Shown here: positions 20,385 through 32,194 of the stretch, piece after piece
Numbering within the stretch: position 1 is the first letter of the stretch
How the letters are laid out: every line of letters starts with the position of its first letter
Assembly (NCBI GenBank): GCA_002179805.1
Contig: NAVB01001983.1
Coordinates: 1-32,532, forward strand
Source of the DNA: Acanthamoeba lenticulata
Taxonomy: Eukaryota > Discosea > Longamoebia > Acanthamoebidae
Direction: 5' to 3'
Length of the DNA stretch: 32,532 nt
Translations under genes and position numbers: made by a program
The notes under the pieces: generated by a model
Told to the model about the DNA's origin: nothing
The model's database searches: none
The model's input: the letters and a program-made list of their open reading frames with translations, nothing else

Positions 20385-20754
20385 TTTATGACTGCTCGGC
20401 TTGAACAAACGTTGAAGATACTCAAGGGTATGAATATGTTTACTGCTTGTGTCTGGGCTGCAGCTCTGTTTTGATGGTGAGCAGAGGATAAAAGAGTTTT
20501 GAGATACCAACGTCGACTTGCACCGCGTAACGGCGACATTTCCCTTTCGACGACTCCGTATCGCAAAATAAGGAGGACAAGTTCTTCTTTTTTGTACACC
20601 GCTGGTCTTTCTTTAGGTTTGCGTGTCGTTCGAATCGTGCTTGCGGGCAATCTATCCGCAGCAACTACAAGCTGTGCACCGAGGAGTCACTCAGTAAAAT
20701 CAATAAATAAATCTATTTTGGTTTGTGTACAAGGGTACTAGGAGGTTGGTTGCC
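20385..20754. other. Intergenic: promoter of the C2 gene and 3' flank of the EF-hand gene
   Basis: About 370 bases between two minus-strand genes. Open frames here (20499-20741 plus, 20440-20664 minus) lack family motifs. An AT-rich patch with AATAAATAAAT on plus lies at 20701-20711. No RNA gene is seen. Confidence 0.55.
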
Positions 20755-21666
20755 TCACGACATCGCGCAACGTGGGCCTTTGACTCTTCCGTCATCTGCG
20801 TCTCTTGTAGCATCGTGCGGCATATGAACAACAAGCCAAGCCTCCACATTATTGAAGATGTCGAAGTAGAGCAGCATGAAGGCTTCGTAGTCGAATGAAG
20901 AAAATGCATTCATCTTGTAGTGCCACAGCCGTCCTGCCACATTCCCACCACGCACACTTACAAAAGTGGACTTGCACGTTTCTCTATCTCTATCTCTATC
21001 CTCTCTCTCTCTCTCTCTCTTTTGAGGAAAGGAGCTGTACCGAGGATATACTTCTCAGGAATCCCAAGCAGGAAGCCAAGCCGACGGAACTTGTCATACA
21101 TGACCAGACCGGTAAGCTTGTTCATCAGGATGTTAAACATAGACTCACTGTGTAAAAACCTGTATGGGTATTAAGAGGGTGTGAATCAGCTCGGTGCCGC
21201 TCTCTGATGCGCAGTGACGAGGAGGTGTAGCGAACAAGTAAGTACCAAAACTTGTTCAGTTGGCCGCTGTCACGAGAGCCTAGCAGAGCCAGTATGAAAA
21301 AGCACTCCTCAAACCGAATGCCGCTGGTCACGCCCAACCGCACGTCTGCCATGTTCAACACACCCAAACGGACAGTTGGTTCGTGTCCAAGTTGCATTCT
21401 AAAGGGAAAGGAGCGTAACCGAAAGTGTCGTAGATCTCCAGTATCTCATGGTCGTTGAAGTCGGTAAGCTTCCGCAAGAAGTTGATGAACTGGTTTTCGT
21501 TGAAGTACTCATCCCGTTCCGGGCCCTTTTTCTCGTCCGCATCGACCGTGGCAATCAAGTGGAAGTAGTTTTTGGCGTGGTTGAAGCCCTCTTCCGTGTG
21601 CAGGTAGTCAAATGGACTTTTGTTGTGTGGCAGGGTGACTGACTGACCTGGGGAGACTTGACCCAT
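20755..21666 (-). CDS. EF-hand-like protein
   Basis: Four exons (21420-21666, 21246-21345, 21041-21147, 20755-20933) join with phases 1, 2 and 1 into 210 residues. The pattern is that of paired EF-hand proteins: NENQFINFLRKLTDFNDHEI, then a degenerate loop DVRLGVTSGIRFEE, then FFILALLGSRDSGQLNKF, then LMNKLTGLVMYDKFRRLGFL and finally FSSFDYEAFMLLYFDIF. Loop positions normally filled by Asp or Asn are mostly replaced, so calcium binding is doubtful; the fold may be kept for protein binding. The start could be the ATG at 21666 (MGQVSP) or an earlier in-frame one. It lies immediately downstream of the Sec12-like gene, with about 165 bases between stop and start. The closest relatives are not known to me. 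Confidence 0.7.
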
Positions 21667-21830
21667 TAACACTAACGTTAAGAACTCGTGGTTGACCCTC
21701 ATACCAGGCCAGCCAAGTCTCTTAAGAAGAGACTTAACAGCACCAACTCGCGAGTACACACCTCCAACAACACAACAAAGAAAAAATGCCGCGTTGGTCC
21801 TCTTTCCTTTTTCAGCGCCGCAACGCGCGC

Positions 21831-24114
21831 CTACATAAAAACCTGGGCGAGGACTGCCAGCAGCGCCACCAATATGGCCAAGGTCACAAAGAGCTTCTTG
21901 CCGTACATGGACACAAAGCCTAGAAGGGTGGGCCCAGTCAGCAAACGCCAAACCGCAGCAGAGGATTATGCATAACGCGCGACAAAAGGGAAAGAAAAGA
22001 GGAGATTTGGTGGGGGGGGGGAAGAAATGCACCGCGAGTGGGCTGCACAGCGGTCACAGCAAGCGTGTAGTCGCCCGACGTCGAGAAGATGTGTGCACTA
22101 AGTAATAGTATAAAGATGACACATCGTCAGCAGATTCGTTGAGCAAAAGACAAGGGCTGAAATGTTACCTGTCAGGAGCGAAGGCCACTTTGGAGACGAA
22201 GAAGTCGTGAACGCGCTTCCTGTGAATCCACTTCATGTCGTTCGAACGGAAAATGGCCAACTCGCCCTCACCGCTGCCAGTCGCCACGAACTTTCCGTCT
22301 TGGCTATAGCATAGAAATGCAAATGCACGGTCACCCTCGTCAATGCCACGGCCTGATGAAAGGGAGAGAAGCGGGCCCTTCCCCTTAGATGCGCACCTTA
22401 CGTTTAGGGCAACACAAGCACCGGCCATCCTTGTGTGGGCCACGGTCGTGGAAATCACCTGCACAGCCGCCAGCAGACTACCATCAGCCAGCAAGCTAGA
22501 TGGAGAAGGGCGGGGGGGGGAGGCACGTTGACTTGCCTTCCAGCTTTTGGTGCTCCACTTGGTGAGATACGAGTCTGATCGGCTCTTGGTCTGTATCGTG
22601 TACAAGTTACTCCCATCGGGCGAAAACTTGCAATCCCTGAAACAGAGCGTCTTGTCCCCACCTGGAGGCAGCCACATGACATTTGCGTCAGGTCAGTCGG
22701 TGGTTTGCCGGCCAGAAGGCATGAAACACACACGGCCACCGGCAAAAGGGGAGGATGTGCAATTTTTTTCATACCGGGAGGCACCAAAGTCTGCAGCTCT
22801 TTTGGTTGATCGTCGTCGCCTGCAGGCAGCTTCCAGATGCGACACACGTCTCCAGCCTGGCCAGTAACGGTTGCCAGCTGTCGGACGTCTCGTCAGTGCG
22901 GCTGCGCTCACCCTTTGTCTTGCAGCTTTTTGTCTTGTGCTGCGCGTAATGAATTGCTTACCAAAAGGCCATCAGGCGACACGTGCATGGATGCGATCTC
23001 CTTGGGCGAGGCAGGCGCAAGCGCGCTTCTCTCCTTTAGCGTCGACCCTGAAGAGCAGAGGCAGCAATGAAGAGTAAGTGGCCTCTTCATGTAGAGCGAG
23101 AGAAACTGGCTTTAGCAGAAGTCCATACAGTCCCACAGGCGCACGATGCCATCGACGCCAGCCGTGATGAGCATCTCTCCGTTCGGTGTGAAGAGAACGG
23201 CTTTCTGTGTGTGTGTGTGTGTGGTAGTGTAGAGCTCATTAGAGAACGGGGGGTCCTTGTCTGTGCACACCACACACACACACACAAGCAACTCATTCGA
23301 GTGTCCCTTTTTCTTTTTCGTACCTGGTCACTCTCTTCTTTGTCCTCGAAGAAGTCCGTTTGAAACTCTTGCCGCTGTGAGAACCTGCGCCCACGGCTCA
23401 GTCAGTGCTCTACAGCTGGGCAAGGCACCAAAGGGGCCTTTTTCGGAACGAGAGCTTTACACTTACCCAAGCTTGGTGAATTGAAGAACACGGCATTTGT
23501 TCTGGGCCCCACACGCAATCACCCTTTCCTGTGGTTATGTGTGCGGTGTGGGCGGAGAACGTGTGAGCTATGCATCTTCAACTGAGATGCGAGAGCAAAC
23601 CGGTTTGCTAAGAGAAGACCTGTGGGTGCAGCGCAAGATTCATAATGGCACACTCGCCCTGGTCGGCCAAGGCCAGCAGGTGCAGACCGCCATCCTGCAC
23701 AGGCGAAGTGCGCAAGTGTGTGAATAGAAGTGGCGGGCACAGGATCTAAAGAAACCGTAATGACAAGTGTGTGTGAACCTTGAACTGAAACAGAGCGACC
23801 TTGTTCTCGATGCCAGTGTTGCCCGGGCCACCGCCACCGCCAACAATGACAACAAGCCGGGCAGAAGCCTCGTCTGACCCCTTCGATTCCTCTTCTTCCT
23901 CTTTTTTGTCTTCTTGATCCAACCCCACGTGTTGCACTGCCAAACCGTAGATAGGGAGCTGCAGGTTCACGATCGGCGAACCAAGGCCTTGGATTTCTTT
24001 CTTGTCCTTCTTGGTTTTCTTCTTTCCCTCCTTCGATGTTTCCTCCACTGCAAGGCCTTCTGCCTTTTGTTCCTCTTCCCCCTTTGTGGCCGCGTTGCCT
24101 TTCCTCTGCTTCAT
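21831..24114 (-). CDS. SEC12: Sec12/PREB-like Sar1 exchange factor
   Basis: Sec12 is an ER membrane WD40 protein that loads Sar1 with GTP to start COPII coat assembly. Here the N-terminal exon (ATG at 24114) has a Lys/Glu-rich head, then IVGGGGGPGNTGIENKVALF, which matches the conserved first blade of Sec12/PREB. Later exons give ERVIACGAQNKCRVLQF, LITAGVDGIVRLWDC, ASMHVSPDGLLVSN, GDVCRIWKLPAGD, CKFSPDGSNLYTIQTKSRSD, YLTKWSTKSWKA, FATGSGEGELAIFR-like repeats ending VHDFFVSKVAFAPD, and FSTSGDYTLAVTAVQP. The last exon (about 21920-21831) encodes the single C-terminal membrane anchor, KKLFVTLAILVALLAVLAQV. This N-cytosolic propeller and C-terminal anchor is the family layout. The charged Lys/Glu N-terminal head and a Glu-rich insert are extra. 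Confidence 0.88.
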
Positions 24115-24478
24115 CGCTGTGGGTGGGGGGGGGGAGGCTTGGCAAAGCGAGTAAACGCAGGCTTCACTGCTTCACCTCGGCTCTCTCTAGGGACAAGAAT
24201 TTGAAATATTGGCGGGAACACCCAGTCGAGGGCAAAGGCGCGAAAAGATTCGTGAGGCGAGAAAAAAAAAAACCGAAATGGAGGTGGTTGAATCTGCTGG
24301 CTCGCATGTTCTTAAAGAAGGGGATGATGAACTACAACCATTCTTGCTGGAACGGTACGTTTTGCGTCTATTTGGGACGCAAAATTGTAGAATTTCTCTT
24401 ATTTTATATCTGGCACACAGATACTTGGCGAACTCGCCGTGTGATGACTTGCTAAGGGCTCCGGCAATCAACGATCCG
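24115..24478. promoter_or_regulatory. Divergent promoter region between SEC12 and POLD2
   Basis: The two genes start 364 bases apart in opposite directions. The stretch holds a G9-10 run near 24126, a pyrimidine patch near 24180 and no TATA box of note. A plus-strand open frame enters POLD2 from 24209, but it has no polymerase homology before the ATG at 24479, so the region is taken as shared 5' flank. It may also hold 5' non-coding exons. Confidence 0.55.
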
Positions 24479-26565
24479 ATGGCGTTGGAGGGAGGGGAGG
24501 AAGGAGGGCGCAAGATACAACGCGAAATGGCTGACTACACCGCCAAACATCACAGTTTTCGTACACTCACCAAGGAGTACTCGCAGCAGTATGCGCCGCT
24601 CTACTATCACCGACTTCAGCAGATGCGACCACGACTCCTGCAAGAAGCCAAAGAGCGGTGGCACAACAATACGGCCAAGCCACCACGCATCGTGCACAAG
24701 ATCCTGGAGCTGCGTGCTGAGGAAGAGGTCATTGTCTCCGGGACACTCTACAAGGAAATGCCCCTTCGACCCAACATTCTTGAGTCCTACGCCAAGGAGG
24801 TGCGCGCAACAACAACCCTCTTTCTCTCTCTCTCTCTCTCTCTCGTTGTTGTTGTCGTTGTGTTGGAGCCAGTTTTGTGCTCGCGTCTCTTGACTCGATT
24901 GCTGATTAGACCCCGTCTTTTTACCACTTCAGCGCTCCATCGTTCCGCCACCGCTTCGCTCGAATTACTCGAGTGAGAAGGACCGCCTCATTATCGAGGA
25001 TGAATCCGGTCGCATTAGCCTGGTCGGCGCGAAATTACCCACGAGCCTGGTGGTGACGGGCATCATCGTGGCCATCCGTGGCCGCGAGCTCAAGGATGGT
25101 GACTTCGAGGTGGAGGACATTATCTATACCGGCATACCCTCTCAGCTCAAGCGTCCCGTTCTTGGTATGGACTCTTTGTCTAGCTCAATTGTCTAGCCGC
25201 AACCGCCACCCGCCTAGAGATTGGAAATCAGCGATTGTGACACTAGTGATGCTGCTCATCTCTCGTTCTCTCTTCCTTTCCCTTGTATGTCGAGAGCAGA
25301 GCAGGACAAGTACGTGGCCTTTGTGTCCGGCCTTTCCATTGGGAACGACAGCAAAAATCCGCTCGCCGTGCAGCTGTTCATCGACTACATCACCGGCCAC
25401 GTTGGTGGAACTGCGGTATATCGATAAGAAGTCTTCCCCCTTCGCTCCCCTACCCGGGCTGGCCCTTCTTACCTCCATCACGCGTGCAGGAGCAAAAGCT
25501 GGAGTCTCGCATTTCGAGATTGATCATTGCCGGTAACTCGTTAGTCCCGCCGGAAGAGCAGACCAGCGCTATCAAGAGCTACCAGAAGGTTTAACGCTAC
25601 AATTGAATGGTCATTCAGCGCACGCGTGGTGATGATCTCTTACACCACGCAAATGTGACAGAGGCTCACACCACAAGCTCAAGCCCGCATGCTGAAGCCG
25701 ATCCAGGAGCTGGAGCAGCTGCTGTGTCAATTGGCCTCGAGCATCCATGTTGACATCATGCCCGGTGCAACCGATCCGGCCAACTTCGTGCTGCCGCAGC
25801 AGCCGTTCAACCCGTGCCTGTTCCCCACGTACAACGAACCTCTTCCCTCTTCCTCCATGCTTTTGTTTTCAAGTCCTCACGGATACCGTTGCGGTCAACA
25901 GGGCGAGCCGCTACGCCACGTTCTTGCCCGTTACAAATCCTTATAAATGCAGCATCGACGGCGTATCGTACGACCTCCTTTCATCACCTCTTCTGAGGGT
26001 GTTTGTCTGACCGGTTCGTCCCGTGTTCGCAGGTTCCTGGGCCACGCGGGCCAGCCCGTGGATGACATCAAGAAATACATCGACCCGGCGAAGAGTATGC
26101 CTTCTTCTCTTTGTATCCTCAATCTGTGAAGACCAAGAGCCGTGGTGCTCACCACCCATACTACCAAAAAACAGGCGATGACGTGCTGCAGATACTGGCG
26201 GACACGCTCGAGTGGTCACACATGGCTCCTACAGCCCCCGATACGCTGGGCGCTTACCCGTTCTCGGGCGAGGACCCCTTCGTGCTGGAGGAGTGCCCCC
26301 ACCTCTACTTTGCTGGCAACCAGCCCACCTACGCGTCCAAGCTCATCACCGGTACGATAACATTCACCTTAGCTCTTGTTTGAGTCTGATCTCTCTTGAC
26401 GCTCACACTTCAAACTTTGGGGCTGCGTGACATGAAGGCAAGCGAGGGCAGGCGGTACGGCTCTTGTCAGTCCCGTCCTTCGCCAAAACCGGCACGATTG
26501 TGCTGGTCAACCTGCGAACCCTCGCCACACACCCCATCGCCTTCAACGCGGAGCTCGATCTTTAA
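24479..26565 (+). CDS. POLD2: DNA polymerase delta subunit 2 (small B subunit)
   Basis: Nine exons join in phase: 24479-24799, 24933-25164, 25300-25415, 25490-25588, 25662-25828, 25902-25967, 26033-26094, 26175-26351, 26438-26565. The product is 455 residues, close to the human subunit. It starts with the family motif [17 protein letters not shown], has an OB fold ([36 protein letters not shown]), then the inactive phosphoesterase-like domain: [79 protein letters not shown] and [20 protein letters not shown]. It ends with [19 protein letters not shown]. The subunit ties the catalytic subunit of polymerase delta to the other accessory subunits for lagging-strand synthesis and repair in the nucleus. 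Intron 1 holds a (CT)n pyrimidine run on the sense strand. It is convergent with CDC45. Confidence 0.95.
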
Positions 26566-26960
26566 CAGGAAACCTCGCCGCTCGCCTTGTTCTTGTCTTA
26601 TGCGCTCGTTGGCGGCGTTAAGAGAAGACATTTGTTTGATCATCTATCTGCATAAAGTAGGCTCCCTTTTTCAGCTCCTGATTGCTTGCGATCATCGCGG
26701 TCAGATTGCCATGCTCGATCTGCCGCGTGGCAGGTCGGTCAGGTGGCTGTGGCGGGCGTTGCATTTTAGGATTCCTTCTTGTTGGCGGTAACCGCTCCGT
26801 CCCAACATTCCTCTTGCGGTCTGCCGTCCACAACAACATTTCCCACACACACATCCGTTTTGTAATTATAAGAAACAAAAGTTTTTATGCCCCTCCACAC
26901 TGCTCCCTTACGAGCAGCGTGGCTGTACTTAAGTAAGCTAATCTCGATAGTGGTGGGCGA
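26566..26960. other. Convergent 3' flanks of POLD2 and CDC45
   Basis: Both neighbours end into this 395-base stretch. Small open frames on both strands have no family motifs. A plus-strand A-rich tract (26868-26885) could belong to POLD2 transcript ends. No RNA gene or repeat is seen. Confidence 0.6.
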
Positions 26961-29847
26961 TCAGTGGCCCTTCATGCGCCACTGGATGTACTCGAGGAAT
27001 TTGTGGATGTCGTCGGCCATGACCTCCACCACCGATGAGTCGAACCCAAAATGGGCAATCCGCGCCCCCGTCCGCGACGCAGCCTCTCGGAAACTCCGCC
27101 CAAAGTTCCTGCGCGTCCGGTAACCCATAAGTGCATGATGATGATGACGATGATTATGACGGGGTGGTTGTGGTGACGAGACGCACTTTTCCTTTTGTGG
27201 TGAGTTGAACTCTTGGTCGGTGCCGACGGCGCCCACGACCAGGTACGTCCCCTTCTTATCATTCTTCGCACACACGAGGAAGGGCTTCGGCTTCTTCTTC
27301 CGCTCCTGTTGGTGTTTTTTGTCATCCATCTCGGGTGGTGAGTCGCGCAACGGGATGGCGAGGGAGTGGGTTTATCGCCCGGGCACCACGCACGTTGACG
27401 TATTCGACGAGGAAGAGAGCGAGCCGGCGCAGGGCCAGCGGATGGATGAAATAGTTGAGGTCCGGCGTTTGGTGCAGCATCGTGTATCGCAGCGGGCCGC
27501 AGTGCGTGATGCACCTCTGTTGATGCACCCACACATAAAATGGCTCTTTCAATCTTCCCACTCACTTCGCCCAAGATGCAAAGCGACTGGGCTTCTTTGC
27601 GCACCTTCTCTACAACATCAGCCGCTTGCCGCACGATGGCCTTCTGCAAGTTGATGGCCAGCTCAATACCTGCATATAGATTGATGAAATGATGAGTCGT
27701 GCTTTAAAGGCGTCAAGAAGGTGGTCTCAAAGCGCGGCAGAAAGGAGGAGTACCGCGCTGCTGGAGGAGGTCGTAGGCGTCGTCCTGTCGCAGGGAGAGC
27801 GAATCAAAGGCGCGCCAGAAATTGGAGACCCACTTCTTGTTTTCCTCCTTCTCCTCCTTTTCGTCTTCGGCCCATCCATCAGCGCCCTCGAGCAAGCTGC
27901 ACACCCGTTCCCAAGTCAGAAAAAAAAAAATTCTCTGCTCGCCCGAGCCTGGGCATGGGAAGGGGGTGAAAGGAGGAATAAGAACCTTGAGATGATATGG
28001 ACGTGGTCGGCGGCCGAGACTTTCGACTTGAAGCCTTTTTGCTGCACACAAGTCGATTGTAACCAGTCAGTCCAATGTTTGCTCATCAGCTCGTGAAAGG
28101 GATCTTAGAGATGGGATGAGGGCAGGACGAAGGTACAAGGACAAAAGACGGGTAGCAGAGGTCGTTGAGGCCGAATTGAAGGCCAATCTCTCGGACGTGC
28201 TTCTGGAACTGCTCCCGGATGGCATTGTCCATGCAGTTCCAGTTCTCCTTGGCCTGCGCCAATGGCACGCCCATCCGTGCCAGCAGCACGTCCAATCGCT
28301 GCGCGCACAACCAAGATCCCCGCGGCCCTTAAGTGCCCCCGAAACGGCCAGCGTGTAGATGGAGCAGGCGGGAGGGGTAGGGTGAGCACCTTTTGCCCAT
28401 TCTCCTTCCAGATGCCCAGCCGAGTGGCGATGTATTGGGAGTGCCACATACTAGCGTAGAGGCTCCAGTGGCGGTAGAGCATGAACCGGTATCTGGACGA
28501 TTCATGAAAAGATCAGCAGGTGAGCGAGGATCTCGACAGGACATGTCGAAACGGCGCCTGGTAGGGAAGGCACAGCGTACTCATTGGAGATCTCGACATG
28601 AGCGTGGCCAGAGGTGCGGATAGCGCGCTTGAACTCGTCGGTGCAGGTGACCTGCTCGAGCACGCTCGACTCGTTGGTGTAGCGGAAAGTAGCCGGCAAG
28701 ACGTTGAGGTCGACAGCGTAGTTCTCGTTGTTGATCTTGTCGGCTTGCGCCCTCGCGGCCTGCGCCTCGCGAATCTTGCCCACGTTGTACTTTTGGATCT
28801 CGTTCTGGTAGACCTCCACCTCAAACCGATATTTGGAGTCGTCGATACGTCCATGCAGCCACTGGTCCGTGATGCCGATAATGGCTGGCCAGTAGAACCT
28901 GAGGTCGACGCCGTTTTGGTAGACCTGAGTCGCCATCTCGAGGAGGAGACCTGCCACAGAGGCGCCGTAGGAGAGGCCCCTGCTCGTCTCCTGCTCGTAG
29001 AAGGCCTTCTCCACTTGTGTGCGGGGAGGCTTGGAGATTTGCCTTGCGATGCGACGCCGCGCGTTCATCCGGCGCCTGTATTCACGGGCTCGTTCACGTT
29101 CCTCCGAGCCGCCATAGCCGCCTTCGTCGAACCCGTCGTCTTCGTCCTCGTCATCTTCGTCATCATCATCATCATCCTCAAAAGCTGGGTCGTTGTACAA
29201 GTCCTGCAGGTTTGGCAGGTCGGCCTCGGTTGTCGTGCCGTCGTCGATGAGCCACACCTGCGTGGTGCACATCCAGTCAGAAGCAACGCATAGTCCCATT
29301 GACCCCCAAGATTGGAAAGGAGAAAGAGGCTCTAAACCTGGTTGTGGCAAATGTTGCGAAGGTTATAGGGCCTGTGCGAGTCCAACACATAAACGAGAAT
29401 GGTGGTGTCGTCCAGCCCGAGCAGGCGCGCGAGGTCTACCATGGCCCCGCAATTGATCAAGAAGAGTGCTCGGATCTGCAACCATGACGCATGCAGAGGC
29501 GTCAGCCAGAAGGGACTCATGATGTACAAAAAGCTTGTTGCGCACCTCTTCCTTGGCCATCTCCTCCTTGGCAATTTCACACAAATCTTCATAGCCCTTG
29601 GTGGGACGCAGCACATAGGGAACATCTTCGCGTTTGAGAATTAACTGCACAAAGTTTGGATTTGAAGAAGTGAGTCGGGTTCCCCCGTGAAAGATGCACT
29701 TCGTCGTAGCTGTCGCACCGTTAGAATGTAACTTGCAGCAATGGCATCGGGGTTGGGCGCAACCAAAATGGTCAGGGCCGGCAATCGTAGGCCCCGAAGC
29801 CGCTTAAAATCGGCGTGCATGTGTGCATCTGCTCCAATCAAAACCAT
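26961..29847 (-). CDS. CDC45: Replication initiation factor Cdc45
   Basis: Cdc45 joins MCM2-7 and GINS to make the CMG helicase that unwinds DNA at replication forks. The ATG at 29847 opens with VLIGADAHMHADFKRL; the DHH-like core has NPDAIAASYILT, REDVPYVLRPTKGYEDL and LLGLDDTTILVYVLDSHRPY. An Asp/Glu-rich insert (about 29105-29185) follows, as in other Cdc45 proteins. Then come GASVAGLLLEMATQVYQNGV, FYWPAIIGITDQWLHGRID, LYRHWSLYASMWHSQYIATR, LDVLLARMGVPLAQAKENW, FKSKVSAADHVHII, VSNFWRAFDSLSL, and the end GARIAHFGFDSSVVEV with a stop at 26961. The order matches the family from end to end, interrupted by short introns; individual exon borders were not all fixed. Divergent from the J-protein gene (136 bases apart) and convergent with POLD2. 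Confidence 0.93.
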
Positions 29848-29982
29848 TGTCGTCTCGCCTTTCTCATGTACAATTTGTGAAACACAACTTTCGCAACAAC
29901 AACAAGTAGTTCCCGCCAAAATAACGCACGTCGCGAAAACAAGCAAGGAAAACAGGAAAGAAAACAAAAAGTGAAGCCGCAG

Positions 29983-32116
29983 ATGAGACGAGCCCAGTGC
30001 TCGTTCGTCGCGGCTTGGCCAGTCCGGCCTGCAGGCCCTCCCTCTTCCTTTCGTTGGACCAACGCACGAGTGCTTCGACTTACGATATGCAGCACTCAAC
30101 GTCCCTACGATGGCGCAGCAAGGGGCGTGACTGCGGTGTGGACACGAGGTTACAGGCCCATCAATCCGCACGCAGTTGACTTCCGCGTCGAATCCAATGA
30201 TGCTGTGAAGGCCTTTGAAAAACATCATGAGCAGTCATGGTTGTCGCCCCTCACGGCCACCCTCAAGGCGAGCAGCGACGTGCGGCCTGTCTTCTTGCCC
30301 TTCTGGATCTTTGAGGCCTCTGTCAAGGGCACTGTCTCTGGCGAGGTGCAGCCCACTTCTTCTCTTGTCAATTACGGCCTCAAGCCCACTACATGTGAAC
30401 TTGGCCGCTGACCCTCGACGCCAAACAACAGGTAGGCCACCGTGTGCTTCAGTCAGTGTACAACCGCAGCACCAAGAGGATGGAGATACGGCCTACCATG
30501 CAGTGGCAGCCCACCAACAAGCATAAAATGTACGTAACGTCTTGCACCTGATGAACCCCATCCAAACACACAATCACCCTCCCGGCGGGGGGTGTGGGTA
30601 CCATCAGGCCGCTGCTCAAGTTCCACAAGAACCAGCCGGAGATGCAGGTGTGCGCGTCCTACGCCTTCAAGAAGGAGCATGTAGACGCTGTTAAAGGCCA
30701 GTACGTCGACGCCGCCCAGCGCATGACAGCTTCGATGTTGGAGGGACGCAACGGCGAGAAGCGTGAGGTACCGTCACCTCTACCCTCGGGCAACCACAGT
30801 TTGTTGTTGTTGATCCGCCCGGGGTTCAACTCAACCGCTCCTCAGGTGGAGCCCTTCGAAATGTTCCCATCGGTTGCGCGCGAGCGCGTGCTGGCCGACT
30901 TGAAAGCGCAGATCCTTCACGACGGCGCCGAGTACCTGCGTATACTCTATAGCGCCGACGACGTGCGGTCGGTCACCATCGACTTTGACTTTATCGGCGA
31001 CATCCGGGTAGGCCTCCCCGCCCTCGACAAGCTCCTACCAGACCTCTGTTCCTCTAACCCGATGAACTTTCTTGCCTGCAGCCGTTCCCCGTGTACCTGC
31101 CGGCCTATGTGGTCGAGTATACTTATATTGGCCACCCCTTCCGAGCGATCGTGAATGGCGTCAACGGGCATGTGGGCGGCGAGCGCCACTACTCGTCCTT
31201 CAAGGTGGGTGGTCTGACGGCCTTGGGCGCGATGATCGGCGCGGCGTTCACTGGCCTCGAGTTCGTCAACCTCCCGAGCTTCATTTCGATCGGTTTGGCT
31301 GCCGTTGCTGCAGGTCCCTTATCCTCCCCCCTCCCTCTCTTTTCGTAAACTGGAGCGACGTCGGCTAACTGTTGGTTTCGCGCTCGGCAGGTGTAATTGC
31401 ACGGTATTACCCCATCTACGCCGACCGCTGGAAGGAACAAAAGCGCGCCACTGAAGAGGCGCTCCAGAAGCAGCAGGCCCGGTATGTCTTCTGTCTTTCT
31501 CTTTCTCGTCTTTCTCTGCTTTGTAACCGGCGGTTGATGATTCGTCATCGTTCGGGCGGCTGTACAGCTTCCGGTGGGAGAATGAATCCTTCTGGCGGGA
31601 CTACGGCGAGCACCAACGCCAGCAGCGGGACAAGGAGCGCGAAGAGGAGCGCCGGTGGCAGCAGAGCCGAGAGCAGCAGCGTCAGCGAGACCAATTCTAC
31701 CAGAAGAGCGTACGCCCGTCCTCGTGCATCACGATGACGCCATTGAACGTTATGTACTAACACTTGATGGCAATCCTCCCTCAACAGCGGTACGGCGAGG
31801 CGCCACGTACGCGCACGGTGGACCCTAAGGGCTACTACCGGACGCTGGAGCTCTCGGGCAAGGAGGGAACCGCTACAGAGGAGGAGATTAAGGCACTACC
31901 ATCAGCAAAAATCAATCTTCTTGAAGCTAACAACTGAACAAAACGAACGCAACACAGACATCCTTCCGACGGCTGGCGATGAAGTACCATCCAGACATGC
32001 AGAAGACGGACGCGGAGAAGAAGAAGAGTGCCGAAGTTTTCAAGCAGGTTGTTGCGGCCTACCAAGTCTTGCGCGACAAGAATAAGCGAAGCGACTATGA
32101 CACCTACGGCCAGTAG
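29983..32116 (+). CDS. C-terminal J-domain protein, probably mitochondrial
   Basis: Nine exons join in phase: 29983-30394, 30436-30529, 30608-30767, 30846-31007, 31082-31313, 31391-31481, 31568-31709, 31788-31892, 31958-32116, giving 518 residues. The ATG at 29983 starts an Arg/Ser/Ala-rich, acid-poor head typical of a mitochondrial presequence. A soluble region follows (FLPFWIFEASVKGTVSGEVQ, DVRSVTIDFDFIGDIR, YVVEYTYIGHPFRAIVNG), then one or two hydrophobic segments (LTALGAMIGAAFTGLEF, ISIGLAAVAAGVIARYYP), an Arg/Gln/Glu-rich helix, and a J domain at the very end with YYRTLELSG, LAMKYHPDMQK (HPD tripeptide) and AYQVLRDKNKRSDYD. The HPD loop is what stimulates the ATPase of Hsp70. The partner is likely mitochondrial Hsp70 if the presequence is real. 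The first intron is only 41 bases. The last intron begins with GC instead of GT. The subfamily is not recognised. Confidence 0.82.
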
Positions 32117-32194
32117 GCGGCAGTCAGCCGACAGTAATGCCGAGGTGGTGGCCCTTTAATTTTATTTTCCCGGCCAGGCAGAAAGGGAAACCTC

